From contig JBBIGV010000033.1 of assembly GCA_037447335.1 (NCBI GenBank), forward strand, positions 1 to 33,062: 33,062 nucleotides of DNA. Direction: 5' to 3'. Below are positions 16,293 to 24,793 of the stretch, piece after piece. The stretch's first letter is position 1; each line of letters opens with the position of its first letter. Origin of the DNA: JBBIGV01 sp037447335 (lineage in GTDB: Bacteria; Bacteroidota; Ignavibacteria; Ignavibacteriales; Ignavibacteriaceae). The notes under the pieces were generated by a model. That model had not been told where the DNA came from. It saw only the letters and a list, made by a program, of their open reading frames with translations, and did not search any database. The position numbers were made by a program, and so were the translations under genes.

Positions 16293-16519
16293 GAATATTT
16301 ATAGATAGATTCGACAGACAGAGAGTTCGGAGTCCCGTAGGGACGAAATAAAAAAATTGTTTTGGACAGATATGAAGGAAATGAGATTAAACTAACAAAA
16401 TTAATTTTGGGGATTAAATTATTAAGACAGATTAGTATATTAATCGTTAGTTTTTTTCAACGATTGGTGCAATATTTGATTAATAAACCGGATTATTTAT
16501 CATTGAGAGTACGCAAAAC

Positions 16520-19500
16520 TTGAATATTAAGAAAGAAATAGAGCTGGCAGAAGTATTAAAGGTAAGTCTCGGGAAGGTTCTTGACAGCCTTATGAACCTT
16601 GCAGAAAGTGATGGTATTGCAGATAAACACAAAACAGAACTTGAGAATGCAGTACTAAATCTTTCCTCAATTGAAAACATGATAGACGAACTATCGCTTA
16701 GCACCCAATACCCCGATGGAGCCATCCTAAGAATAAACGATATGGGAGAATTAACCCATTTAAGCCCATCTATCAAAGATTTAACGGGTTACGAAATTAA
16801 TAATCTTCTCAATCAAACTTTCGATGTAATTATATTTGAAAATGATCTGAATACATTTTCTGAATTTCTGATAGGTTTATTTAATTCTGTTGAAGGCAGC
16901 AACTGTAAAGTTTCTCTGGTTAATAAAAGTGGCGAGCCGGTTCCGGTAAATATGACCGGCAAGATAGTTCAGATCAGGAACAAAAATATTGCACAAATAA
17001 CTTTGCACCGGTCTGAACAAGCAATAAATTTAAAACAACAGATCGCTGCATCAGAACAAACCTTTAAGCTAATATGGGAATTCTCATCCGAAGGTATGCG
17101 GCTGACAGACGAGAACGGCATCGTTATTCTTTGTAACAAAGCATTTGCTGATATGATCAATATCCCGCGTGAAGGAATTGAAGGAAAACATATGCAGCTT
17201 GCTTATTATCCCTCTCAAAGAGAAGAAATTTTTAAAACCTACCTTCATATATTCAGAAATGAATCAGTAAGAACAAGATTTGAAAACTCAGCAATTCTTT
17301 GGAACGGACTTCGCATTGATTTTGAAGTTACAAATTCTTTCATCACCGATCCCGATGGAAGAAAGCTGATGTTAAGTGTTATCCGCGATATCACCGAAAG
17401 AAAAACATCCGAAAGAATTATAGAGAGAAAGGATAACCTTCTGCACGGAATTGCAGAGGCTACAAAAATTCTTATTACCGCACAAAATTATGATGCAGGT
17501 TTTAATGCTGCTTTAAGAATTCTGGGCATCTCTGCAGAAGTTGATCGTGTATATATATATCAGCATTTAATCTCTGAAGAAACCGGGGAAATGTATGTGA
17601 GCATTCTTTATGAGTGGCATTCAGAATATATTGTTGCACAAATAAATGACCCTGAACTGAAAAGGCTTTCATACTCACGTTTCTCTTCACTTAATTTTTA
17701 TGAAAATTTTTCAAAAGGCAACTCCTTAAAATTCCTGATAAAAGATCTGCCTCCGGCTGAAAGATCAGTTTTTATTGATAGCAGTATTCAGTCAATAATT
17801 CTCGTCCCCATAATGGTTGATGATGAATACTGGGGATTCATCGGTTTTGATGACTGCACAACCGAACGGAACTGGGATGATAACGAAGAAACTCTTCTTG
17901 TTACTATGGCTGCTTCGATGGGTGCGGTTATTAAAAGAAACAAATTCCGCGATGAACTAATACAAAAAAACAGGCAGCTTGATGCCGCTGTAATACGAGC
18001 TGAAACTGCTGTGCGTGCTAAAAGTGAATTCCTTGCGCTTATGAGCCACGAAATCAGAACCCCCATGAACGGCGTAATCGGAATGACCGGATTACTGCTT
18101 GATACAGACCTGACTTCGGAACAAAGAGAGTACGTTGAGACAATCAGATTAAGCGGTGATCAACTGCTGGTAATCATAAACGACATACTTGATTTTTCTA
18201 AAATTGAATCTGAAAAGCTTGATCTCGAATACCAGCCCTTCGATCTTCGGGATTGTATTGAAGATTCCCTTGATCTGCTTGCACCTAAAGCTGTTGAAAA
18301 AGGAATTGAACTTTCTTACCTGATCGAAAACAATACCCCTATCATTATTAACGGTGACGTTACAAGATTAAGACAAATCTTAACCAATCTGCTAAGCAAT
18401 GCAGTTAAATTTACAGTAAAGGGCGAAGTGTTTGTTTCTGTATCAGCTCTTAAAGTAGATAACAAAAAATACGAAGTAAATTTTTCGGTTAAAGACACGG
18501 GTATTGGTATACCTGCAGACAGGATGGACAGGCTGTTCAAATCTTTCAGCCAGGTTGATACGTCAACTACAAGACAGTTTGGAGGAACCGGGCTTGGTCT
18601 GGCAATCAGTAAAAAGTTAGTTGAAATGATGGGGGGTGAGATGTGGGTTGAAAGTGAATTTGGCAAAGGCTCTACATTTTTCTTTACCATTATAACAGAA
18701 ATGGCAGATTCATTCTCAAAAATTTATCTGCCGTCAGCATCGGCACAACTAAAAGGTAAACACATTATTATTGTGGATGATAATAAAAACAACAGGAGAA
18801 TTCTTAAAGAACAAACGGAGAGCTGGGGTCTTCATACATATGTTGCATCAACTCCGGAGGAAGTTTTAAATACCATTAGCGAAGGGCGTGTTTTTGATAT
18901 TGCTGTGTTTGATTATCAGATGTCCGGTATGGATGGAATTACTCTCGCAAAAAAAATCAGAAATTATCCTACCGGAAAAGATTTACCTGTTGTGATATTA
19001 ACTTCACTAGGCAGAAAAGAAGATCTGCCTGACTCAGATAAAAATAATCTTGCAGCATTTTTAACCAAACCCATTAAACACCAGCAGTTAATTGAGTGTT
19101 TGACTACAGTGTTGGTGGGAAGTAAAAAAGAGAAAACAGTAGTTAAACAGGATGATAAACCAATTAAAGCACTTGGTAAAAGCATCCCTTTGCGAATTCT
19201 TATTGCGGAAGATAACGTTGTTAATCAAAAGGTAGCCGTAAGAATACTCGAAAAAATGGGCTACAGACCCGACCTTGCTGCTAATGGATCGGAAGCGGTT
19301 AATGCCGCAAAAAAAATAAATTATGATCTTATCCTGATGGATGTGCTTATGCCGGAGATGGATGGTTTTGAAGCAACAAGAATTATCAATAAAGAATTTC
19401 AGGGTAAACAAAAACCGGTTATTATTGCTATGACTGCAAACGCTATGAAAGGCGACAGAGAAGCCTGCATTCAGGCTGGTATGGATGATTACATAGGCAA

Positions 19501-19972
19501 GCCGATACGAATTGATGAACTTGAATCAGTGCTTAATGTTTGGGGCAGCAAAATTTATGAGGTTAAAAAGGAAGAAATTGACAGGATCAAAAAGCAGAAA
19601 TCACAAACTAAAATCCTTGATGAAGGCAAAATAACTTTTCTGCAGGATATTCGCACAAAGGAAGATGTTGTCTTTTTTATAGATCTGCTTGATACTTATT
19701 TATCAGAATTACCGGCTACTATTGCACATATAACAGATGCTGTAAAAAACAGGGATGCAAAAAATCTTAAATTTTATGCACACAAGCTGAAAGGCAGCAG
19801 CCTTACTTTCGGTATAGATGATCTTTCAAATCTTAGTCATAATCTTGAAACCGCTGCACGCGAAGAAAGATTCGGACAAGAGACAAGAAATCTTGCTCAT
19901 AAACTTATAGAAAAGTTTGAGATTATTATCAGGGAACTTGAAGTGATCCGCCAAAAATATCTTAAACTATAA
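16520..19972 (+). CDS. Soluble hybrid histidine kinase: PAS-PAS-GAF-HisKA-HATPase-REC-REC-HPt
   Basis: 1150 residues with no membrane segment. Two PAS-like domains lie at about 65-165 and 180-295 (the second ends in VIRDITERK). A GAF-like domain at about 310-475 contains YWGFIGFDDC. A short coiled coil leads to HisKA (MSHEIRTPMNG, H510) and the HATPase (DTGIGIP, FGGTGLGL). Receiver 1 has phospho-acceptor D798 (VFDYQMSGMDG), receiver 2 D941 (LMDVLMPEMDG), and an HPt domain has H1088 (AHKLKGSS). All phosphorelay residues are present. The input signal is cytoplasmic and unknown, and no DNA-binding output is attached or adjacent. The start is TTG 16520 with no clear ribosome binding site; ATG codons further in would only shorten the N-terminus. 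Confidence 0.92.
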   Translation: MNIKKEIELAEVLKVSLGKVLDSLMNLAESDGIADKHKTELENAVLNLSSIENMIDELSLSTQYPDGAILRINDMGELTHLSPSIKDLTGYEINNLLNQTFDVIIFENDLNTFSEFLIGLFNSVEGSNCKVSLVNKSGEPVPVNMTGKIVQIRNKNIAQITLHRSEQAINLKQQIAASEQTFKLIWEFSSEGMRLTDENGIVILCNKAFADMINIPREGIEGKHMQLAYYPSQREEIFKTYLHIFRNESVRTRFENSAILWNGLRIDFEVTNSFITDPDGRKLMLSVIRDITERKTSERIIERKDNLLHGIAEATKILITAQNYDAGFNAALRILGISAEVDRVYIYQHLISEETGEMYVSILYEWHSEYIVAQINDPELKRLSYSRFSSLNFYENFSKGNSLKFLIKDLPPAERSVFIDSSIQSIILVPIMVDDEYWGFIGFDDCTTERNWDDNEETLLVTMAASMGAVIKRNKFRDELIQKNRQLDAAVIRAETAVRAKSEFLALMSHEIRTPMNGVIGMTGLLLDTDLTSEQREYVETIRLSGDQLLVIINDILDFSKIESEKLDLEYQPFDLRDCIEDSLDLLAPKAVEKGIELSYLIENNTPIIINGDVTRLRQILTNLLSNAVKFTVKGEVFVSVSALKVDNKKYEVNFSVKDTGIGIPADRMDRLFKSFSQVDTSTTRQFGGTGLGLAISKKLVEMMGGEMWVESEFGKGSTFFFTIITEMADSFSKIYLPSASAQLKGKHIIIVDDNKNNRRILKEQTESWGLHTYVASTPEEVLNTISEGRVFDIAVFDYQMSGMDGITLAKKIRNYPTGKDLPVVILTSLGRKEDLPDSDKNNLAAFLTKPIKHQQLIECLTTVLVGSKKEKTVVKQDDKPIKALGKSIPLRILIAEDNVVNQKVAVRILEKMGYRPDLAANGSEAVNAAKKINYDLILMDVLMPEMDGFEATRIINKEFQGKQKPVIIAMTANAMKGDREACIQAGMDDYIGKPIRIDELESVLNVWGSKIYEVKKEEIDRIKKQKSQTKILDEGKITFLQDIRTKEDVVFFIDLLDTYLSELPATIAHITDAVKNRDAKNLKFYAHKLKGSSLTFGIDDLSNLSHNLETAAREERFGQETRNLAHKLIEKFEIIIRELEVIRQKYLKL

Positions 19973-19999
19973 AAACCAATTCTATCTGTCATTAATGCT

Positions 20000-20956
20000 A
20001 TGCTTAATTTACCCTCACAAAAAAAACGGGCGCCCGCTAACAGGACGTTATATCTCACACAGGATGAGGTGGACCGGCTTAGTTTTAAAAACCTCGTGCC
20101 TGCCGGAAAATTGCAGCAAGCTGACGTTGTTAACAAAATTATTCACTCAGATATTTATAATATACTCGATTATTTACCGGATAACTTTGTTGATCTGATG
20201 TTTATTGATCCGCCTTATAATCTTACCAAGACTTTTAATACTTCCGCTTTTAATGAAATGAAAAATACTGAATATGAAAACTGGATCGATTCATGGCTCA
20301 GTAAGCTGATAAGATTGCTTAAGCGAAATGCTTCTGTTTATATCTGTTCAGATTGGAATTCCTCTTCGGCAGTTTTTAATACAGCAGAAAAATATTTCAA
20401 GGTAAGAAACCGAATTACCTGGGAGAGAGAGAAGGGGAGAGGTGCATTAAAAAACTGGAAGAATTGCCACGAGGATATCTGGTTTTGCACATTATCGGAC
20501 GATTATTATTTTGATGTTGATGCTGTTAAATTGAAAAGGAAGGTTATTGCTCCTTATAAAAAAGATGGTGAACCAAAAGATTGGCTGATTGAGAATCAGA
20601 AAGGCTATCGCATAACTTATCCATCAAATATCTGGACGGACATTTCGGTACCATTCTGGTCAATGCCTGAAAATACTGTTCATCCTACGCAAAAACCTGA
20701 AAAACTGCTTGCAAAAGTTATTCTTGCAAGTTCAAAGCCGGGCGATGTTGTTTTTGATCCTTTTCTTGGTTCAGGAACAACTGCGGTTACTGCTAAAAAG
20801 ACCGGCAGATTGTTTTGCGGGGTTGAAAAGGACTTATACTATTGCTGCCTGGCTCAGAAAAGACTGGAACTTGCTGAGAATAATAATTCAATTCAGGGAT
20901 ATGATGGCGAAGTGTTCTGGGAGCGGAACACTTTAAACGAACGTGGAAAAAAGTAA
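20000..20956 (+). CDS. Orphan beta-class DNA methyltransferase (N6-adenine or N4-cytosine)
   Basis: 318 residues. Catalytic motif IV DPPY (residues 70-73, FIDPPYNL) precedes the AdoMet-binding motif I FDPFLGSGTT (about 252-261), the order of beta-class enzymes of the N6_N4_Mtase family. DPPY favours N6-adenine over N4-cytosine methylation. HPTQKP just before motif I is also typical. The segment WEREKGRGALKNWKN may belong to the region that decides target recognition; the target site cannot be read from sequence. It starts 27 nt after the kinase stop. No restriction endonuclease or specificity gene is adjacent, so it may be a solitary regulatory or housekeeping methylase. Confidence 0.9.
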   Translation: MLNLPSQKKRAPANRTLYLTQDEVDRLSFKNLVPAGKLQQADVVNKIIHSDIYNILDYLPDNFVDLMFIDPPYNLTKTFNTSAFNEMKNTEYENWIDSWLSKLIRLLKRNASVYICSDWNSSSAVFNTAEKYFKVRNRITWEREKGRGALKNWKNCHEDIWFCTLSDDYYFDVDAVKLKRKVIAPYKKDGEPKDWLIENQKGYRITYPSNIWTDISVPFWSMPENTVHPTQKPEKLLAKVILASSKPGDVVFDPFLGSGTTAVTAKKTGRLFCGVEKDLYYCCLAQKRLELAENNNSIQGYDGEVFWERNTLNERGKK

Positions 20957-21019
20957 TCGATCTTTCTTGCTCACATCAAAAAAAATAAACATTTTGAGGA
21001 TGATTTTTGAAAAATTATT

Positions 21020-21105
21020 GGGTGCCGGTTGACAGATGATTGCCCAATCCCGTCAGGTCCGGAAGGAAGCAGCGGTAAGCAAAAAGTTTGTGCAGCCGGC
21101 TACCC
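21020..21105 (+). ncRNA. ffs: Signal recognition particle RNA, small bacterial type (4.5S)
   Basis: The universally conserved domain IV core GTCAGGTCCGGAAGGAAGC and following AGC occupy 21052-21073, with the GGAA tetraloop. The ends pair: GGGTGCCGG (21020-21028) with CCGGCTACCC (21096-21105, one bulge). The length of about 86 nt fits the small SRP RNA lacking the Alu domain. It binds Ffh for co-translational membrane targeting. Its 3' end is one base from the stop codon of the convergent sixA-like gene. Confidence 0.95.
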
Positions 21106-21106
21106 T

Positions 21107-21589
21107 TTATTTATAGAATAAAGTTGCCGGTATTATAAATTCCAGAACACCTTTACACGGGCGCGCCTTTCCGTTGAAAGAAACTTTCGAAATCATTCCC
21201 CTTTCAAATGAAAAATTAGCTCCTGATGACGAAACAAGATTTGAAAGATGAGACGATAAGTCGGGTTCGTGTGCAACAAGTGCAATCTCACCATCATTTA
21301 TCTCATTAACCAGGTCAATAAGCTGTTCTGTTTTTGAATGAAGCCCTAAACGCTTATCAACAATAATTTTATCAATAATCTCAAACTCTTTGGCGATTAT
21401 CTCTGCAGTTTGAACTGCACGTATTAACGGAGAAGTTACTATCCAATCAAATTTGTTTTGTAAGTTCTTCCATCCTTTTGCTGCAGCAATCATTTGAGCT
21501 ATGCCTTTTTCGGTAAGCTTACGATCAGCATCGCTTTTAGTTAGTGAAACATTTTCCGGGATACCGTGCCTTATCAGATAGATATTCAT
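21107..21589 (-). CDS. sixA: SixA-type phosphohistidine phosphatase (histidine phosphatase superfamily)
   Basis: 160 residues. The catalytic RHG (YLIRHG, R7-H8-G9) opens the protein; SPLIRAVQTAEIIA supplies the second conserved arginine and VAHEPDLSSHL the second histidine. The length and the D...LTEKG spacing fit SixA, which dephosphorylates HPt-type phosphohistidines in phosphorelays. Two hybrid kinases with HPt domains flank this gene (16520-19972 and 24783-27428), so a role in damping them is plausible but inferred. Confidence 0.85.
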   Translation of the reverse strand: MNIYLIRHGIPENVSLTKSDADRKLTEKGIAQMIAAAKGWKNLQNKFDWIVTSPLIRAVQTAEIIAKEFEIIDKIIVDKRLGLHSKTEQLIDLVNEINDGEIALVAHEPDLSSHLSNLVSSSGANFSFERGMISKVSFNGKARPCKGVLEFIIPATLFYK

Positions 21590-21613
21590 TGAAGTAATTG
21601 AAGTGAAAAAATA

Positions 21614-22792
21614 TCAGCAGTCTATGAATAAAGTGTTTATAATTTCCTCATACATTTCTTTGTACTCTTCAAAAGTATACTTTGAAAATTCAAAAATCAT
21701 GATCAGCTTGATATTACTGCAGCTATACTCAAAAAACCTTACTGTATTTTTACCTGCGTCAATCCTGTTGCTGAATCTTACATTATAAATTCCTTGTGCT
21801 GAGTTTCCAAATGAATGATCAATATAGTCTTCTGCAGAATTTTCAACGGGGATTAGTGCAATAGAAATATTTGCTCCAATCTTATCGTTCACATACTGCA
21901 CACCTTTAATATGGCTTTTCAGATGCTTTGTTAACGTGAAATCTTTTATCTCTTTCCAATCTTCATTTAGTTTGATACTGAAGACTTCTGAGCCGGTTTT
22001 TGCATCACCTTCAGATTTGATTTCAGCAGGATTTAATCCAACGGATAACAATGCGCTTTCAGGATTAGTTATTTCCGGTACATTCTGGCTTGTATTGAAT
22101 TGTTTTACTCTTTCAATAACAAAGTTGTCGAATTTGTTGTCATTAGAAATATATGTGTTAGAAATATCATCGAATAAAAATGAATCTTCTTTGAACTTCA
22201 GATCAAATTTCTGAGAACTGCTTATGATGGTTGATATTTTTTCCGGGGTAATACTTGTTATGTCCTGTGAGAAATCAACCGATGGTTCCTTGAGCCTGGT
22301 GAAACTTCGGAACATCAATCCGGCAGTTTTTGAATTCACTCCGTATAAACTGACTCTTTGCAGTTCTAAAGCTCCTTTTGAAATAAAATCTTCCGTCAGC
22401 TTGAGGAAATGTTTATCCCGAACAGTTATTATTTCAGGCGAGAGATTTCCTGAGAGAGATTTATCAATCAGATAAGCGTTTAATGTCTGGTTGTATATCG
22501 CCAGCCGGTTATAAACCGGGTTGGGATATTCAAGCACTACAGCAAACATCTGCTTTTTGCTTTCATCCAGAAATGGAATGATCGTCAGTTGGTTATAACC
22601 TGTATTAATCGGAAGTGTAAAATCGATTAAACCGGATAAACTTTTATTGGCCGATGAATCACCGGCTGCCGCTTTTTCAACAAGCGATCTTAAAGAGGAT
22701 TCTGTAAACACAGTTCTTTCTTTCTTTTCGCCGCCGGAACAACCGATAATTACAGATACCGTGACTGCAATGATATATTTTAAAAATTCCAT
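21614..22792 (-). CDS. Hypothetical lipoprotein
   Basis: 392 residues, family not recognised. The N-terminus MEFLKYIIAVTVSVIIGCSGG is a lipoprotein signal with lipobox IIGC (lipidated C18). The rest is soluble and mixed alpha/beta, with no cysteine cluster or catalytic motif I can name. The C-terminal third (FSIKLNEDWKEIKDF, then FEYSCSNIKLIMIFEFSK and EEYKEMYEEIINTLFI) resembles small domains seen in PsbP-like or DcrB-like lipoproteins, but that resemblance is weak. It starts divergently from the nhaC-like gene and lies 24 bp upstream of sixA, so the two may be cotranscribed. Confidence 0.75.
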   Translation of the reverse strand: MEFLKYIIAVTVSVIIGCSGGEKKERTVFTESSLRSLVEKAAAGDSSANKSLSGLIDFTLPINTGYNQLTIIPFLDESKKQMFAVVLEYPNPVYNRLAIYNQTLNAYLIDKSLSGNLSPEIITVRDKHFLKLTEDFISKGALELQRVSLYGVNSKTAGLMFRSFTRLKEPSVDFSQDITSITPEKISTIISSSQKFDLKFKEDSFLFDDISNTYISNDNKFDNFVIERVKQFNTSQNVPEITNPESALLSVGLNPAEIKSEGDAKTGSEVFSIKLNEDWKEIKDFTLTKHLKSHIKGVQYVNDKIGANISIALIPVENSAEDYIDHSFGNSAQGIYNVRFSNRIDAGKNTVRFFEYSCSNIKLIMIFEFSKYTFEEYKEMYEEIINTLFIDC

Positions 22793-22834
22793 AACCTTTC
22801 GGGCATCAATTTAATGAAAAATTAAGATTTATTT

Positions 22835-22862
22835 TTGATTTTTTTTATTTAGCACCTATATT
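22835..22862 (+). promoter_or_regulatory. Possible promoter of the NhaC-like gene
   Basis: TTGATT (22835-22840) and TATATT (22857-22862) are separated by 16 bp and lie about 20 nt before the TTG start at 22883. It fits a housekeeping sigma-70-type promoter with a very short leader. Base composition makes chance matches likely. Confidence 0.3.
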
Positions 22863-22882
22863 CATCACTGTTTGTAAATAAA

Positions 22883-24793
22883 TTGTCATCTCATAAACAC
22901 AGAAGCAATTTGCTGCGCATTTTAAAAACTGTATTGGTTTTTATTTTACTGAGCAATCTGAATTTTGCTCAGGAAGTATCAATATCAAAAATTGCATTGC
23001 AGCACATCCCTGTTACAATAAAAGTTACGGGCATTCCTGATACTATTTCCGCAATCATAATCAAAATTTCTAATCCTGATATTCAACATAATTTTGAGCT
23101 TACTGTATTAAACGGTATTGTTGATACGTCAATAAGTATTCCCGGTACGGGTAATTATTCAGTAGAATTTCCCGGTTACGAAGTTGAGAAGACTTCACTC
23201 AGAGTTCTTCCAGGATTATTCAGCATTATTCCTCCTTTGTTAGCAATTTTTCTTGCATTGCTTTTAAGACAGGTGATCATTTCCCTTGTACTCGGTGTGT
23301 ATGTAGGTTCGGTGCTGGTATATGATTATAACATCATCACAGGATTTGTCCGCCTGATTGATACATACATAGTTAACGCTTTAGTTGATGAATCACATAT
23401 ACAGATCATAGTGTTTACATTTCTTTTTGGAGGGATGATAGGTTTAATTTCCAAAAGCGGGGGAACAAGAGGAATAGCTAACGTTCTTTCCGGGTTCGCA
23501 CGAACCAGGCGTTCAGGTATGATCTCAACCTGGCTGTCAGGTTTAATAATTTTCTTCGATGATTATGCAAACAGCCTGATTGTTGGAAACCTGATGAGAC
23601 CATTGACTGATAAGATGCGAATCTCACGCGAAAAACTTGCCTTTATTGTCGATGCTACAGCAGCGCCTGTAGCAAGTATAATGATCGTAAGTTCATGGAT
23701 TGGATATGAAATAGGACTGATTCAGGATGGATTGAGAATTATCGGTTCAACTGAAAATGCTTATGATATTTTTCTTCAAACAATTCCATATCGTTTTTAC
23801 CCGATTTTAATGCTCATCTTTGTTTTTATGATTGCTTATACGCAAAGAGATTTCGGGTTAATGCACAAAGCCGAGAAGAGAGCAGTTGAAGAGGGTAAGG
23901 TATCTGCAGATGACAAGAATATCACCAAAAATCTTTCCGAAGTTTCTGAAATATTCGGAAATGAAGATAAGGCAAGGTGGTATAACGGAATTATTCCTGT
24001 CGGGGTAATGATTTTCGGAACCATTGCCGCTCTGTACTACACTGGCGTAACGGCGCTTACTGATGGGGGAGTAACGGATTATTCGTTCAGAGATATAATC
24101 GGAAACTCTGACCCGTATAAGGCGTTGTTATGGTCCAGCTTTTCAGCGTGCGTAGTTGCCGGATTAATGATTCTGTCGCAACGGATCATGAGTCTTAGCG
24201 AAACTATTGATGCATGGTTTATCGGCATTCGTTCTATGATGCTCGCACTTTTAATTTTAACATTAGCATGGGCAATCGGTGCTGTAACTGTTGAAATAAA
24301 AACTGCCGATTATATTGTTAGTATGATAGATGATTCTATAAATCCAAGATTTTTGCCGGTGATAGTTTTTCTTGCCTGTGCATTAACTAGTTTTTCTACC
24401 GGTACCAGTTGGGGTACAATGGCTATAATGATGCCAATCGCAATCCCGTTAGCTCATTCGGTATCAGGCATATACAACTTTTCAGATGTTGATAGTATGA
24501 TAATACTTCACGGCGTTATCAGTTCGGTGCTTGCCGGATCAGTTTTTGGCGATCACTGCTCACCCATTGCAGATACTACTATTCTAAGTTCAATGGCTTC
24601 GGGATGCGATCATATGGATCACGTAAGAACGCAGCTCCCGTATGCTATTTTGGTTGGCGTGTTATGTATGCTGCTCGGCGATATACCCACAGCTTATGGT
24701 TTTTCACCTTATCTTTCAGTGTTAATCATTTCCGGAATACTCGCGCTGGTTCTTTACTTTTTCGGTAAGAAACCCGGAACCGTCAGGCAATAA
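22883..24793 (+). CDS. NhaC-family Na+/H+ antiporter with signal peptide and extracytoplasmic N-terminal domain
   Basis: 636 residues. Residues 11-29 form a signal peptide or anchor (LRILKTVLVFILLSNLNFA/QE). Residues 30-110 form a small beta-rich domain (VTIKVTGIPDTISAIIIKIS, GTGNYSVEFPGYEV). The transporter follows with about 11-13 membrane helices and NhaC hallmarks: GGMIGLISKSGGTRGIA, LIIFFDDYANSLIVGNLMRP, STGTSWGTMAIMMPIAIPLA and GSVFGDHCSPIADTTILSS. These resemble the NhaC/MleN-type transporter family, which exchanges Na+ for H+ or couples amino- or organic-acid substrates. The N-terminal domain is absent from standard NhaC. The start is TTG 22883, as no in-frame ATG precedes the signal peptide. 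The stop overlaps the convergent kinase gene by 11 bp. Confidence 0.88.
   Translation: MSSHKHRSNLLRILKTVLVFILLSNLNFAQEVSISKIALQHIPVTIKVTGIPDTISAIIIKISNPDIQHNFELTVLNGIVDTSISIPGTGNYSVEFPGYEVEKTSLRVLPGLFSIIPPLLAIFLALLLRQVIISLVLGVYVGSVLVYDYNIITGFVRLIDTYIVNALVDESHIQIIVFTFLFGGMIGLISKSGGTRGIANVLSGFARTRRSGMISTWLSGLIIFFDDYANSLIVGNLMRPLTDKMRISREKLAFIVDATAAPVASIMIVSSWIGYEIGLIQDGLRIIGSTENAYDIFLQTIPYRFYPILMLIFVFMIAYTQRDFGLMHKAEKRAVEEGKVSADDKNITKNLSEVSEIFGNEDKARWYNGIIPVGVMIFGTIAALYYTGVTALTDGGVTDYSFRDIIGNSDPYKALLWSSFSACVVAGLMILSQRIMSLSETIDAWFIGIRSMMLALLILTLAWAIGAVTVEIKTADYIVSMIDDSINPRFLPVIVFLACALTSFSTGTSWGTMAIMMPIAIPLAHSVSGIYNFSDVDSMIILHGVISSVLAGSVFGDHCSPIADTTILSSMASGCDHMDHVRTQLPYAILVGVLCMLLGDIPTAYGFSPYLSVLIISGILALVLYFFGKKPGTVRQ

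Larger units (their letters stand above)
16075..16369. mobile_element. MITE-like element with 16-bp imperfect terminal inverted repeats
   Basis: CTGTCCAAAATATTTT at 16075-16090 is the inverse of the sequence at 16354-16369 with two mismatches; the outer ten bases (CTGTCCAAAA / TTTTGGACAG) are perfect. The 295 bp between hold several nested palindromes (listed separately) and no coding frame. This fits a short non-autonomous transposon or a repeat cluster. No target-site duplication is evident in the flanks (AGTG / ATAT), and no transposase is in the window. The surrounding 15934-16519 has no gene I can support. Confidence 0.45.
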
